Origin: Epicoccum nigrum
Lineage: Eukaryota > Ascomycota > Dothideomycetes > Pleosporales > Didymellaceae
Length of the DNA: 64,000 bases
NCBI GenBank assembly: GCA_002116315.1
Contig: KZ107838.1
Location: 1,914,576 to 1,978,575, forward strand
Reading direction: 5' to 3'
The notes under the pieces were generated by a model, which was given only the letters and a program-made list of their open reading frames with translations, was not told the origin of the DNA and made no database searches. Shown here piece by piece: positions 55,715 to 64,000 of this stretch; positions within the stretch are counted from its first letter, which is position 1; every line of letters starts with the position of its first letter. Both the position numbers and the translations under genes were made by a program.

Positions 55715-57084
55715 ATGGCCAACGTCGAGATCAACCTGCCGCTGCCCGTTCTGCCCGAGGGCTGGGCTGGCGAGAAGGACTTCAAGCCCACCGGCTCCAT
55801 CAGCAAGACCAACGACCGCAAGATCGAGCCCGTCGGCCCTCACTTCCTGGCCTACGCCCGCCGTGTACGTGCTGCACACCACAAATGCGACGTAGAATGC
55901 CCCGCTGACAGCTTGCCCAGGTCCGCCACAAGCGCACTTTCTCCGAGGATGAGCGCATCCAGGCCCAGGCCAACGTCAAGAGCGTCGAGGAGGAGGACCC
56001 CGATGACATTGACGAGCCCGAAGACCCCCAGATGCTCCTTCGCGAGGCCAAGGACTGGAAGTCGCAGGATCACTACGCCATCCTCGGCATAACCCGCTAC
56101 CGCTGGAAGGCCACACCCGAGCAGATCAAGCGCGCCCACCGCAGGAAGGTGCTCAAGCACCACCCCGACAAGAGGGCCGCTGCCGGCGGCACCGAGGACG
56201 ACCAATTCTTCAAGTGCATCCAGAAGGCCCACGAGGTCCTCTCCGACCCTGTCCGCAGGAGGCAATTTGACTCGGTCGACGAGGCTGCCGAGGTCGACCC
56301 CCCCTCCAAGAAGCAGACCCAGCAGGGCAACTTCTACAAGCTGTGGAGCAAGGTCTTCGAGGCCGAGGGCCGCTTTTCCACAAAGCAGCCCGTGCCCAAG
56401 CTTGGAAACGCGAAGAGCACCAAGGAGGAGGTCGAGCACTTCTACAACTTCTGGTACAACTTCGACAGCTGGAGGTCCTTCGAGTACCTCGATGAGGACG
56501 TTCCCGATGATGGCGAGAGCCGTGACCAGAAGCGTCATGTCGAGCGCAAGAACAACGCTGCCCGCAAGAAGAAGAAGACCGAGGACACCGCCCGTCTCAG
56601 GCACTTGGTCGACGATGCGCTCGCTCTCGACGAGCGCATCAAGCTCTTCCGCCAGGCCGAGCACGCCGAGAAGAACAAGCGTCGCTTTGCGAAGGAGGCT
56701 GAGCAGAAGCGTCTTGCTGAGGAGGCTGCTAAGGCCAAGGAGGAAGAGGCCAGGCTTGCTAAGGAGGCCGAGGAGGCCGAGAAGGCTCAGAAGGCTGAGG
56801 GCAAGAAGGCCAAGGAGGCCGCGAAGAACGCTGCTAAGAAGAACAAGCGTGTCGTTCGCGGTGCCGTCAAGGATGCCAACTACTTCCACGCTGCTGGCGA
56901 CGCCCCTGCTTCCCAGGTCGAGGCTGCTCTGAACGATGTTGACGCTATCATCGCCAAGATCGACAACACCGAGCTGGCTACGCTTGCTGGCAAGCTCAAC
57001 AACGAGAAGGATGCCGGCAAGATCAAGGACATCTTCAAGACGGAGGACGAGCGTCTTGGTCTCGGATCCAAGTCCCTTGCTTAA
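55715..57084 (+). CDS. ZUO1: Zuotin, J-protein of the ribosome-associated complex
   Basis: Zuotin binds the ribosome exit site with Ssz1 and directs Hsp70 Ssb to nascent chains. Exon 1 (55715-55864, 50 codons) and exon 2 (55921-57084) join over a 56-nt intron (GTACGT..CCCAG) to give 437 aa, the usual length. The N-terminal segment LPLPVLPEGW with GPHFLAYARR is the family signature. The J domain follows (DHYAILGITRYRWKATPEQI), with the HPD triad at 131-133 inside KHHPDKRA. The middle zuotin region is NFYKLWSKVFEAEGRFS and NFWYNFDSWRSFEYLDEDVP. The highly charged, Ala/Lys/Glu-rich helix around residues 250-370 is the ribosome-binding coiled coil. It ends GLGSKSLA. Confidence 0.96.
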
Positions 57085-57647
57085 GCACCAACGATTTGTG
57101 ACGATCATGACACCCCTACATCTATAGACATTTAGACTGTTGCATTGCGCTTGAGTAGTAGCATTGGTTAATCGTTCCCATGAATTCTTGTCTAGCTATT
57201 GTTTTTCTCGTGTGTCACGTGAAATCGACCCTGATCCACATGTCCACCGAAAGTAGTACCCCGGTGGTCCGTTAAGGGTCTGGGCATTATGCGGTCGGTC
57301 ACCACCAAGACGCGATTGCCTCAAAGCCAAGCGCTGTGATCACTAGGAGCCGATCAGGCGCTGCGTCCCAGGTGTCGGACATTCACTTAGCTACAGCTTC
57401 ACTTATCATTACTTAGCACCTTGCTGCGCTCGTGTGCTTTGTCGCGTACCCCGCCGGCGCCTCCTCCTGCTCCCCGCGTTACCTACGCACGCCAAGCGGT
57501 GAACCTCACGACCGCACAGCGCAAAAGCTTCCGGTACCCGCAAAGGCCCGCATTGCTAGTATCCTCACGAGACGTTCCGGGTTGAAGTCCCCTTTCGCGC
57601 TCAGAAACTCACTTAGGATTGTCTCCTACAATCCACTTGCTGCCAGC
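57085..57647. other. Intergenic 563 bp
   Basis: This holds the 3' end of zuotin and the promoter and leader of the universal stress protein gene. An in-frame stretch from 57432 without ATG precedes the 57648 start. No defined element was seen. Confidence 0.4.
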
Positions 57648-59288
57648 ATGAGCGCTTCGCCGAAAGACCGCCTCTCCCGCAATGCATCCCCAGCCCCACG
57701 CCAGGGTGTGAACCCGAGCCCGCTTCTGCTGCCCATTCGAGCAGGGTCCCTCTCGCAAGAGGAGCCACGCCGTTCATCCACTATACAGTTTCTCGCACAC
57801 AGAAACTCGTCTCTCCCGCGAGGGAGCCCAAAGCCGAGACAGAAACGGCGACTGTCCTCACCACCTCCTCCTCCGTAAGTGCAGATCACGCGCCTCGTTG
57901 GAGCACCGCCCATCTCAGGTCTGTCAAGTAGCGCACGCCTTGTTGGTATGCAGGCTCACTCTTGGCCCTGACGCTGCCTACCCCAGCCGCAAATGGCAGC
58001 ATGACTGTGCGGCAATAGCGTACCCAGCATCTGGGGCATAGTGTTCACAATGCATAGGGTATTATTCTAACTGGCTTATGCAGGAACTTCCAGCCCCGCG
58101 TCTCGTTTGACACTTTCGATAAACCAGCAGACTTCATCGAGGAGAGCTCATTCACATTAATCGCCAAGCACAAAGACTACGAATACACCAAGCGGTCCCG
58201 AACATTTCTATGCGGTTTCGACGAGAACGAGTACTCAACATATGCGCTGCAATGGCTGATCGATGAGCTTGTGGACGATGGTGACGAGATCGTGTGTCTT
58301 CGAGTCGTGGAGAAGGAAGACACCATAGCAGGCGACCGCAGTGTAGAAACCGGACGGTACAAGAGGGAGGCAGATGCTACAATGCAGGACATACAGTCTC
58401 GCAATCGCGAGAACAAGGCGATAAACCTTATTCTGGAGTTTTCTGTTGGTAAAGTCAACAAGGTCATTGACGATATGGTTAGTCATTATGCTGTTTGGGA
58501 ATTGACACTCACTAAACGCTTCGCAGATCAACCTTTACGAGCCTGCGATCCTTGTTGTCGGAACTAGGGGCAAAAGTCTGGGTGGCTTCCAGGGTCTGCT
58601 TCCAGGGAGTGTGTCTAAGTACTGTCTCCAGCATTCACCAGTACCTGTGATTGTTGTCCGCCCTTCGTCCAAGCGTGACAAGGCACGCAGTAAGCGCGCA
58701 AACGATCCCTCCCGACTCGGCTACCAAGAGATGCTGGCAAAGAGTGAAAGTCTACTCGACATTACCACAAGCCCTGCTCCAAGTCCTCGTGGTAGCTTCA
58801 TCGCAACTGAAGATCAGGCTGCGGCAGTCAAGGCATCCCTTCAGGCGCAGAACGCGCAGTACGCCCAGCCTGTGGAACCGTCGCCATTGGCACAAGTACA
58901 TCACGCAGAGGGGAGTGAAGATGAGAAGGCTCTACAGAGTCCCGGCTCCCTACTCAAGAGTCCTGAACTCCAGAATCTCGATAGCCCCGATATTAGTAGT
59001 GACTCAAGCAGCGATGATGAGGATGAAGGGGGTGGTGTATCCACACACACAAGAAACTTTGGATCAGATCAGGCGATAGGTGGGATAGGGAGCTATAGCG
59101 CTCCTGGAAACACAACTGCGCAACCGTACGAGCCGATCCAATTCACACCCATCCAAACACCGTCGGCAGCGGAATTGGCGGCGAGCAGAGCAGCAGCCAA
59201 CGAACGCGAAGCCGCGTATGTTGCCCCTGAGAAGAAACAGAAGTCGGATCACAAAACAGCAGCTCAAAGAATCATGGAAGGGATCTGA
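57648..59288 (+). CDS. Universal stress protein domain protein
   Basis: USP proteins are nucleotide-binding regulators of stress responses. Exons 57648-57874, 58084-58477 and 58527-59288 join over introns of 209 and 49 nt to give 460 aa. The first 75 residues are Ser/Pro/Arg-rich and disordered. The USP fold runs from about residue 107 (TFLCGFDENEYSTYALQWLI) to about 245. The nucleotide-binding turn is GTRGKSLGGFQGLLPGSVS (G-x2-G-x11-G-S), followed by SPVPVIVVRP. A C-terminal tail of about 200 residues is acidic and Ser-rich (SDSSSDDEDEGG) and ends in a basic AAQRIMEGI. The long tail is unlike small bacterial USPs; it is known in fungal homologues as far as I recall. The 209-nt first intron is long, so an alternative start or extra exon is possible. 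Confidence 0.87.
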
Positions 59289-59802
59289 TGATGCTTGGTA
59301 TTGAACATGGATCTGGTTGGTTAGTTTGGGAGTTTGTAAATGCAGCGATGATACCACATCTCCACACATAGGCACAATTCAAGCTATGTCGCACTGGATA
59401 CTCCTATTGAAGAGGGCAAATTCATGGCATCCATCGGCATGTATTGTTTCGCTGCATCTGTTATGAGTTTATAACCGTTGTCCCGCCGAGCCGCATATCG
59501 ATATTGTTTACACCTGCCGCAACATCCTGGTTTGATCGACAAGATGACGTTTGGTGGTTCTAGCTCCGTTTCGAAGACCACGCGTTCCTGACCGCGACTG
59601 CTTCCGAGGTGCTTTATTCTTGACACTTAGGCACCCTCTTCATCTCTGGTGGCACGCCTTTCACAACTCACTTTCACCATTCATGCATCCAAACGACTGA
59701 GACCTGACTGAGTCCTATGGACGTACAAGCCACATTGCCGTACGCGACGTTGATAAGCACCTCTCTGCCTACTCGCACCGAACGTGACCGCCACCTGTAG
59801 CC
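59289..59802. other. Intergenic 514 bp
   Basis: This spacer lies between two genes in the same direction. It has short ORFs only. It should hold the GPHR promoter. Confidence 0.4.
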
Positions 59803-61452
59803 ATGATTCCGCTGGACGACGATTGCGATGAGTGCATACCGGAGTACATGGTCCAGAGGGGAGCGATGAAGACATTGGTCTCCGCTTCCCCCTTCCTTCT
59901 TACATTCTTTGTTGTAGCGCTGGGCGTTTCTCAGAAGCTGTTCCCCGTCCTCTCGGGCCATAGCGACCGCAAAGCACACCACAACGACGCACGTCTTCCT
60001 GGAGCATCAACACAGAAGCGCACCCCGCTACTGAACGCTCTGCGGCTGAATGCGAGGTCTCTCGCCGCTGTTGTCTTCTCAATCAACATTGCGCTCTCTG
60101 CCGTTCTTGCCGAGCTGATCTTTTGCGAAATCACGAATACCGGCAATCGAGCCACTCGCACCTTGGCCCTCAAGCTTACCTTGCCCTCGCTACTGTTCCT
60201 CCTTGTCGTCGCAACGCCGGCGCTCGAGATCCACTCGGTCGTTTCTGGGACTGGCTTGGATGCCGGAGGGAACCATAAGGGAAGGCGAAAGGCTGCTTGG
60301 ATACTAGATATCTGCGGTCTGATAGCATGGCTAGCAGCCTTCTGGTACCTCGGTAGCGGTTTGTTGGGCACGTATCTGCACGAGGATTCGTACATACACG
60401 ATCACACGTTCAGCGAAGGTTGTTTGGAGAGGATCGGTGTTATTGGCATAAGCATGATGGCATCGCTGACTGGATTTGCGGCCGTCTCGTCGCTATGGCA
60501 GACCTTTGGCGTCAAATATCGGCCGGTGAGCATAACATGCGACAGATCGTGGTTGCCGTACTGATTCACGCAGGTGACTGACTCAGACATCGGCCGCAAG
60601 CAAGCCGGCATCCAAGCCACAAATGATATGCTTCTCGCGAAGGAGTCACGCCTACGTGCTGTTGAGCGCAAACTTAGCGATCACCCACAAGAAGGTCTAA
60701 TGGGTCGCGTCGTTGGCACGTTCCGCGGAAACCCAGATCTCCAAGAACGCAACATGCTGCAGCTGGAGATCCAGGGCCTAGAAACGATGCGCCATACGCT
60801 TCAAAGTTCGCAAAGCATTCTCCAGAATCGCCGTCGAACGCAAATCCGCTCCAATACTGCATATGGGCGCGTCCTCAACGCCTTCTCCTTTGTCTTTGCT
60901 CTCTACTGCGCCTACCGTATCATTGCGACAAGCATCACCACATTGCGCCGCTTCTCTTCGTCTTCCGCGTCTTTTGCCTCCTCAGACCCCATCAATAACT
61001 TCCTTGCTCTGCTGGCCAAGCATTGGGATCCGACCATTGATCGCGTAGCATGGAGTCGCACAATCTCGTTTTTGCTTTCTGGCGTCATCCTGCTTCTCTC
61101 CTTCAACGCCGTGCTTCAAACTTTCTACTTGTTCAGCCGCGCAGCTCCTGGCATCCTGCATCACGCGCAAGCCAATTTTGCGCTCTTAATTAGTCAGATT
61201 GCAGCAACATACGTGATCAGCTCTGCGCTGTTGCTCAGGAGTAATCTTCCTGTCGAGATGAAAAGTGCGATCACCGATGCATTAGGGGCCCCTCTAGAAC
61301 CAAGCTTTACAGAGATGTGGTTCGAGGGCTGGTTCCTTGCTGCAAGCCTCTTGACTGCAGTCGGCCTATGGTCTGGAAAGAGACTCAAAGGTAGTGAGTG
61401 GGACGAGGACGGCGAGGGTGAGGGTGATGTCGAGATGGGAAAAAGAAGTTGA
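59803..61452 (+). CDS. Golgi pH regulator (GPHR/GPR89 family)
   Basis: GPHR is an anion channel-like membrane protein that keeps Golgi pH acidic; plant relatives were once described as abscisic-acid GPCRs. Exon 1 (59803-60525) and exon 2 (60574-61452) join over a 48-nt intron to give 533 aa. Membrane helices are visible at about 26-46, 85-110, 126-142, 165-185 and 208-228, with several more after residue 345 (VLNAFSFVFALYCAYRIIAT, FLLSGVILLLSFNAVLQTFYL, LLISQIAATYVISSALLL). A soluble stretch between the halves (SRLRAVERKLSDHP, GNPDLQERNMLQLEIQGLE) is typical of the family. The tail is acidic. The family call rests on the helix layout and these segments. Confidence 0.88.
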
Positions 61453-61834
61453 AGATGGGATCAGTGCGAGCACCATGATAGACTGTATACCTTGATAAGG
61501 CCAGTGATGAATGTACACAAACAACTTTACATCCTCTGATCTGTCTTACAAAGAATCCCTGTATCGTTGTTACCTGAGCGACAACGTTTTCCTATGTCCT
61601 CGGCCATCGCTGCCGTCAATCGGTTCCTCTGCCGACTTAGAACGTGCTTTCAGCCGGGGATGCAGCAAGCATCACCGCAATCAAGGCACTGGGCTGGATT
61701 GATCATCGTGCATGGTAATCTGCCAGAAGTCGGCAAAACAAGCACGGCAAAAATGGCGCGACGTTGTTGAGTGGAGCACACCATGGTCTTACGTCGATGT
61801 TATGCAGCAGGAGCGATCTAAGCTCCTGACGCGG

Positions 61835-61842
61835 TGACGTCA
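61835..61842. promoter_or_regulatory. CRE/ATF palindrome TGACGTCA
   Basis: A perfect eight-base palindrome of the kind bound by ATF/CREB-type bZIP factors, which in fungi act in stress and development. It lies about 350 bp upstream of the ATG at 62188 and 110 bp upstream of the leader intron. One copy could arise by chance in a window of this size. Confidence 0.5.
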
Positions 61843-61944
61843 CGGTAGTGGGGGCAGCTGAGAGGTCAAAAGCGACGCGGGGCTCCTGCAAAACACCATC
61901 TCACCTGCAATTCTCTGATCAAACTGTAGAAGTCTGTCCTCAAG

Positions 61945-61998
61945 GTAAGCAGTCCAGTTGTGTGGCATAAAGTGCCGCTGTTGCTAACGTTATAACAG
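61945..61998 (+). other. Probable intron in the 5' untranslated leader
   Basis: A 54-nt stretch with a GTAAGC donor, a TTGCTAAC branch site and an AACAG acceptor, all at typical spacing. It lies 190 bp before the ATG at 62188. No coding frame crosses it, so it belongs to a leader. Confidence 0.55.
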
Positions 61999-62187
61999 AA
62001 CTCGTCTGTTCCATCAAACACACTTTCAACGTATGCACTCCCCACCTTCGTCCTACCTCAGCTTATTACGTCTCTACACCTCGAACCATTGATACTCAGT
62101 CCAAGCTCGTTGTTACTTTACCTTAATCAGTTGCGCTCGACCAAAGCGAATATCTCTGACCATTTACAGCCACACATCACACCCAAA

Positions 62188-62388
62188 ATGTCCGCACCCC
62201 AGCAAGGCCGCCAGTCTCCTGAGCCCGAGAACCAGTCCGACGCACAGAAGGGCCAGCAGGCACAGCCCAACCAGCAGGGCGGCGAGACCGAGACCCAGCA
62301 GAAGTCAGACGACCAGAAGTCCGGCCTCCCCTCCAACCCCACCCACATCCTCGAGAAGCACTCCGAGGAGACCACAAGCAAGAAATAG
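62188..62388 (+). CDS. Small 66-aa hydrophilic disordered protein
   Basis: The ATG at 62188 lies in a CAAAATG context. The frame continues upstream in the same ORF, but this is the first ATG after a leader with a likely spliced intron. The product is almost free of hydrophobic residues, rich in Gln, Ser, Glu and Lys, and ends PSNPTHILEKHSEETTSKK. Similar small, glutamine-rich proteins with an SNPT-containing end occur in other ascomycetes, as far as I recall, without a named function. The composition resembles stress-induced hydrophilins, but that is inference. Confidence 0.68.
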   Translation: MSAPQQGRQSPEPENQSDAQKGQQAQPNQQGGETETQQKSDDQKSGLPSNPTHILEKHSEETTSKK

Positions 62389-63534
62389 GTCCATGCGGGT
62401 TCGGATATAAGATCTGATATGCGGCTGATGCGATGACGGAACACGATTGATAGGCAAGAGCCTTCGAGTATATACCTTAAGGTGCCTGATGAGCAGGGTA
62501 ACCGAATGAATATAATGGTTTAACGTCACTTCGATACGCACTTCTTGCCCCTTATTTTGTCTACCAGCAGTCTGAGCAACTGCCGTTATGTACTGGTATC
62601 GCACTGACAATCCTAGAGTTATCGACTCCTTCGCGCATCGATCATATCGATAATGAAGCTGACGGCTTGAATAGGGTCAATACCTCTTCGCGTCCGTGTG
62701 GTGCATGCGATGCATAAGGCCGGATCGTTCAATCAAAAACCGCTCAATAGATTATTAACCATTGCGAAGTGACCACTTCGCTCGTACTGGTTCTATTTTC
62801 AGCTTATCGATTTTACGCATCATCCGCCGGTCTAGCTCCCGTCCACCCAACCACCGCAACACCGCCACAATCGACACGAGCCTCGAATGCGACGCGGCAA
62901 AATCACACTTTCGCACAACCCAAAATACGCGTCTCAGGCCAACTATGTGCTCGATTTGGACATGGAGTGATGATGCATTTCCGAAAGAAATATGCTGATG
63001 ATTCATAGCTGGTGTCTTGAGCAGCTTGCAACCTCCCTGGATGACTTGACCGTTACTCAAAGCGTCAAAAGGGGACGAGGGTGCTCGGAGCATGCGATGT
63101 CCGGAGTCCCCAATACTGGTGTACAATCGTCGGCTCCACACGGTCGCCCAGATGAAAGCGAACCGGCCCAGCCGCATTGTGAGCGCGGCGGGGCGGGCGT
63201 CGTCACCCTGCGCGCGTCTTGAACACAACTCAACATCCAACCATAACAAATTCGTACCTGTAGGAGCTCGGCACCTGTCCGGGCGGTCAAAAGTGGGCCC
63301 CTTGTCGATCTACACGAACATAGTGTGTGAATGCAAGCTGCTAGCGCCAAAGTGTGAAGGCGGACACTCTCGTGTGGCTGGTATCGTGGATAAAGAACCT
63401 CCCAACCCCACGGTTTCGATACTTGATCCTCTCACTCAGGACTCTTCTCACCGGCGATATTCCCTGCTGCAGTACCTGTTACAAGGGTGTATAAGGCCAT
63501 CAGTTCGTTTCAAATCCTCTATATCATAATAATA
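62389..63534. other. Intergenic 1.15 kb
   Basis: This is the 3' end of the 66-aa gene and the promoter of the GH16 gene. Overlapping ORFs (a 164-codon minus frame at 63249-62755) show no domain. A TATAAG at about 63490-63495 is a possible core promoter element, 40 nt before the GH16 ATG. Confidence 0.4.
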
Positions 63535-64000
63535 ATGCTGTCTCGCTTCACTACCGGTTTCGCACTGCTCCTAGCAGCAACCAACACAGTCGCCCAGACA
63601 TCCACATCATGCGACCCTACCAAGAAGAGTGAGTATTCCGATCACCTTTGAAGTTTCAATGCTAACCTCTACTAGCATGTCCCGATAACACAGGTCTCGC
63701 ATCCAGCACATATACCCATGACTTCACGACATCTGGCGCCGACGATGATGCTTGGAAAGTCACCGCAGGGGACGTGAAGTACACATCTTCAGGTGCGGAG
63801 TTCACCGTCAGTAAATCTGGCGACCATCCGACTATCCAGTCCAACTGGTATCTCCTCTTTGGTCGTGTATCATTCTTCCTCAGGGCTGCCCCGGGCACCG
63901 GCATTGTTTCGTCTGCCATTCTGCAATCGGACGACCTCGATGAAATCGACTGGGAATGGCTCGGTGGTGCCAACTATAATGGTCAGGTGCAAAGCAACTA
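63535..64000 (+). CDS. GH16 cell-wall transglycosylase (Crh/Utr2 type), 5' part
   Basis: Crh enzymes link chitin to beta-glucan in the fungal cell wall. Exon 1 (63535-63628) encodes a signal peptide (MLSRFTTGFALLLAATNTVA). A 47-nt intron (63629-63675, GTGAGT..ACTAG) joins in phase 1 to exon 2, which runs to the window end. The frame then reads CPDNTGLASSTYTHDFT, GRVSFFLRAAPGTGIVSSAI and LQSDDLDEIDWEWLGG. DEIDWEWLG is the catalytic motif (the family's DEIDxExxG with the two catalytic Glu). The 3' part with the rest of the fold, and any CBM18 or GPI signal, is outside the window. Confidence 0.9.

Larger units (their letters stand above)
61453..62187. other. Intergenic, promoter and leader of the 66-aa gene
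   Basis: Contains a palindromic CRE-type site (61835-61842), an AGGAGC..GCTCCT inverted repeat at 61809-61827, and a likely leader intron (61945-61998). The right part is T/C-rich, as in fungal 5' leaders. Confidence 0.5.

Noticed and set aside
54889..55908. 339-codon plus-strand ORF across golgin and zuotin 5' ends
   Set aside because: It overlaps two well-supported genes in other frames and has Ser/Arg composition of an antisense shadow.
55852..57108. 418-codon minus-strand ORF, leucine-rich, looks like a membrane protein
   Set aside because: It is exactly antisense to the zuotin exon 2. The Lys/Glu/Ala codons of zuotin give Leu-rich antisense reading; no independent motif is present.
57580..57600. 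A B-box-like sequence suggesting a tRNA
   Set aside because: The match to the tRNA B-box is poor, and no clover-leaf partner arms could be found. No tRNA was seen in the window.
1..64000. CRISPR array, bacterial operon features, riboswitches
   Set aside because: Spliced genes and fungal families show a eukaryotic nuclear chromosome. No regularly spaced repeats or recognisable riboswitch were found.

Overview
This is a 64 kb stretch of nuclear chromosome from a filamentous ascomycete (Pezizomycotina). The introns are short (42-84 nt, a few longer), with GT..AG ends and CTAAC/CTGAC-like branch sites. The window also carries a HET-domain gene, a Zn2Cys6 regulator with a Fungal_trans_2-type C-terminus, a C-terminally zinc-ribboned MscL, a GH93-like secreted hydrolase and a GH16 Crh-type cell-wall enzyme. 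Dothideomycetes is my best guess for the class, but that is inference. All gene models were spliced by hand: exon phases were checked, and the joined proteins were compared from memory with the families. No search was run.

Layout, left to right. 0-3.4 kb is sparse: an unrecognised gene runs off the left edge on the minus strand, and there is a decayed LPxEMRxxIY-type fragment. 3.4-9.2 kb holds an MFS transporter and a 1245-aa serine-rich protein. 10.3-12.1 kb is a broken HET-domain gene with a nonsense codon and a 16-bp-period duplication. 13-16 kb holds a steryl-ester-hydrolase-type lipase, divergent from the cytochrome oxidase assembly factor PET191. 16.8-19.4 kb holds a possible 58-aa secreted protein and a Zn2Cys6 regulator. 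20.7-25.6 kb is one intronless ORF for an unrecognised 1628-aa protein. 25.9-29.3 kb holds a POT/PTR2 peptide transporter, divergent from a fungal MscL channel.

29.3-40.4 kb is gene-poor. It has one orphan protein, a secreted GH93-like hydrolase and a GPI-anchored PLC-like phosphodiesterase. From 40.4 kb to the right end the window is dense and mostly housekeeping: a calycin-like protein, a ZNFX1/Hrr1-like SF1 helicase, an ACS-family MFS permease with seven exons, an SRPK kinase, a GRIP golgin divergent from the ribosome-associated J-protein zuotin, a universal stress protein, a Golgi pH regulator (GPHR), a 66-aa protein with a spliced 5' leader, and a GH16 enzyme cut by the right edge.

No secondary-metabolite backbone gene, tRNA, rRNA, CRISPR array or intact transposon was seen. 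The genes do not form a single pathway. Recurring themes are membrane transport, secretion and the cell wall (lipase, golgin, GPHR, PLC, GH16, GH93), and RNA or protein quality control (SRPK, ZNFX1-like helicase, zuotin). The points most worth a second look are the HET pseudogene, the MscL-zinc-ribbon fusion, the ZNFX1-like helicase, the unknown 1628-aa protein, the small spliced 66-aa gene, and the unidentified gene at the left edge.
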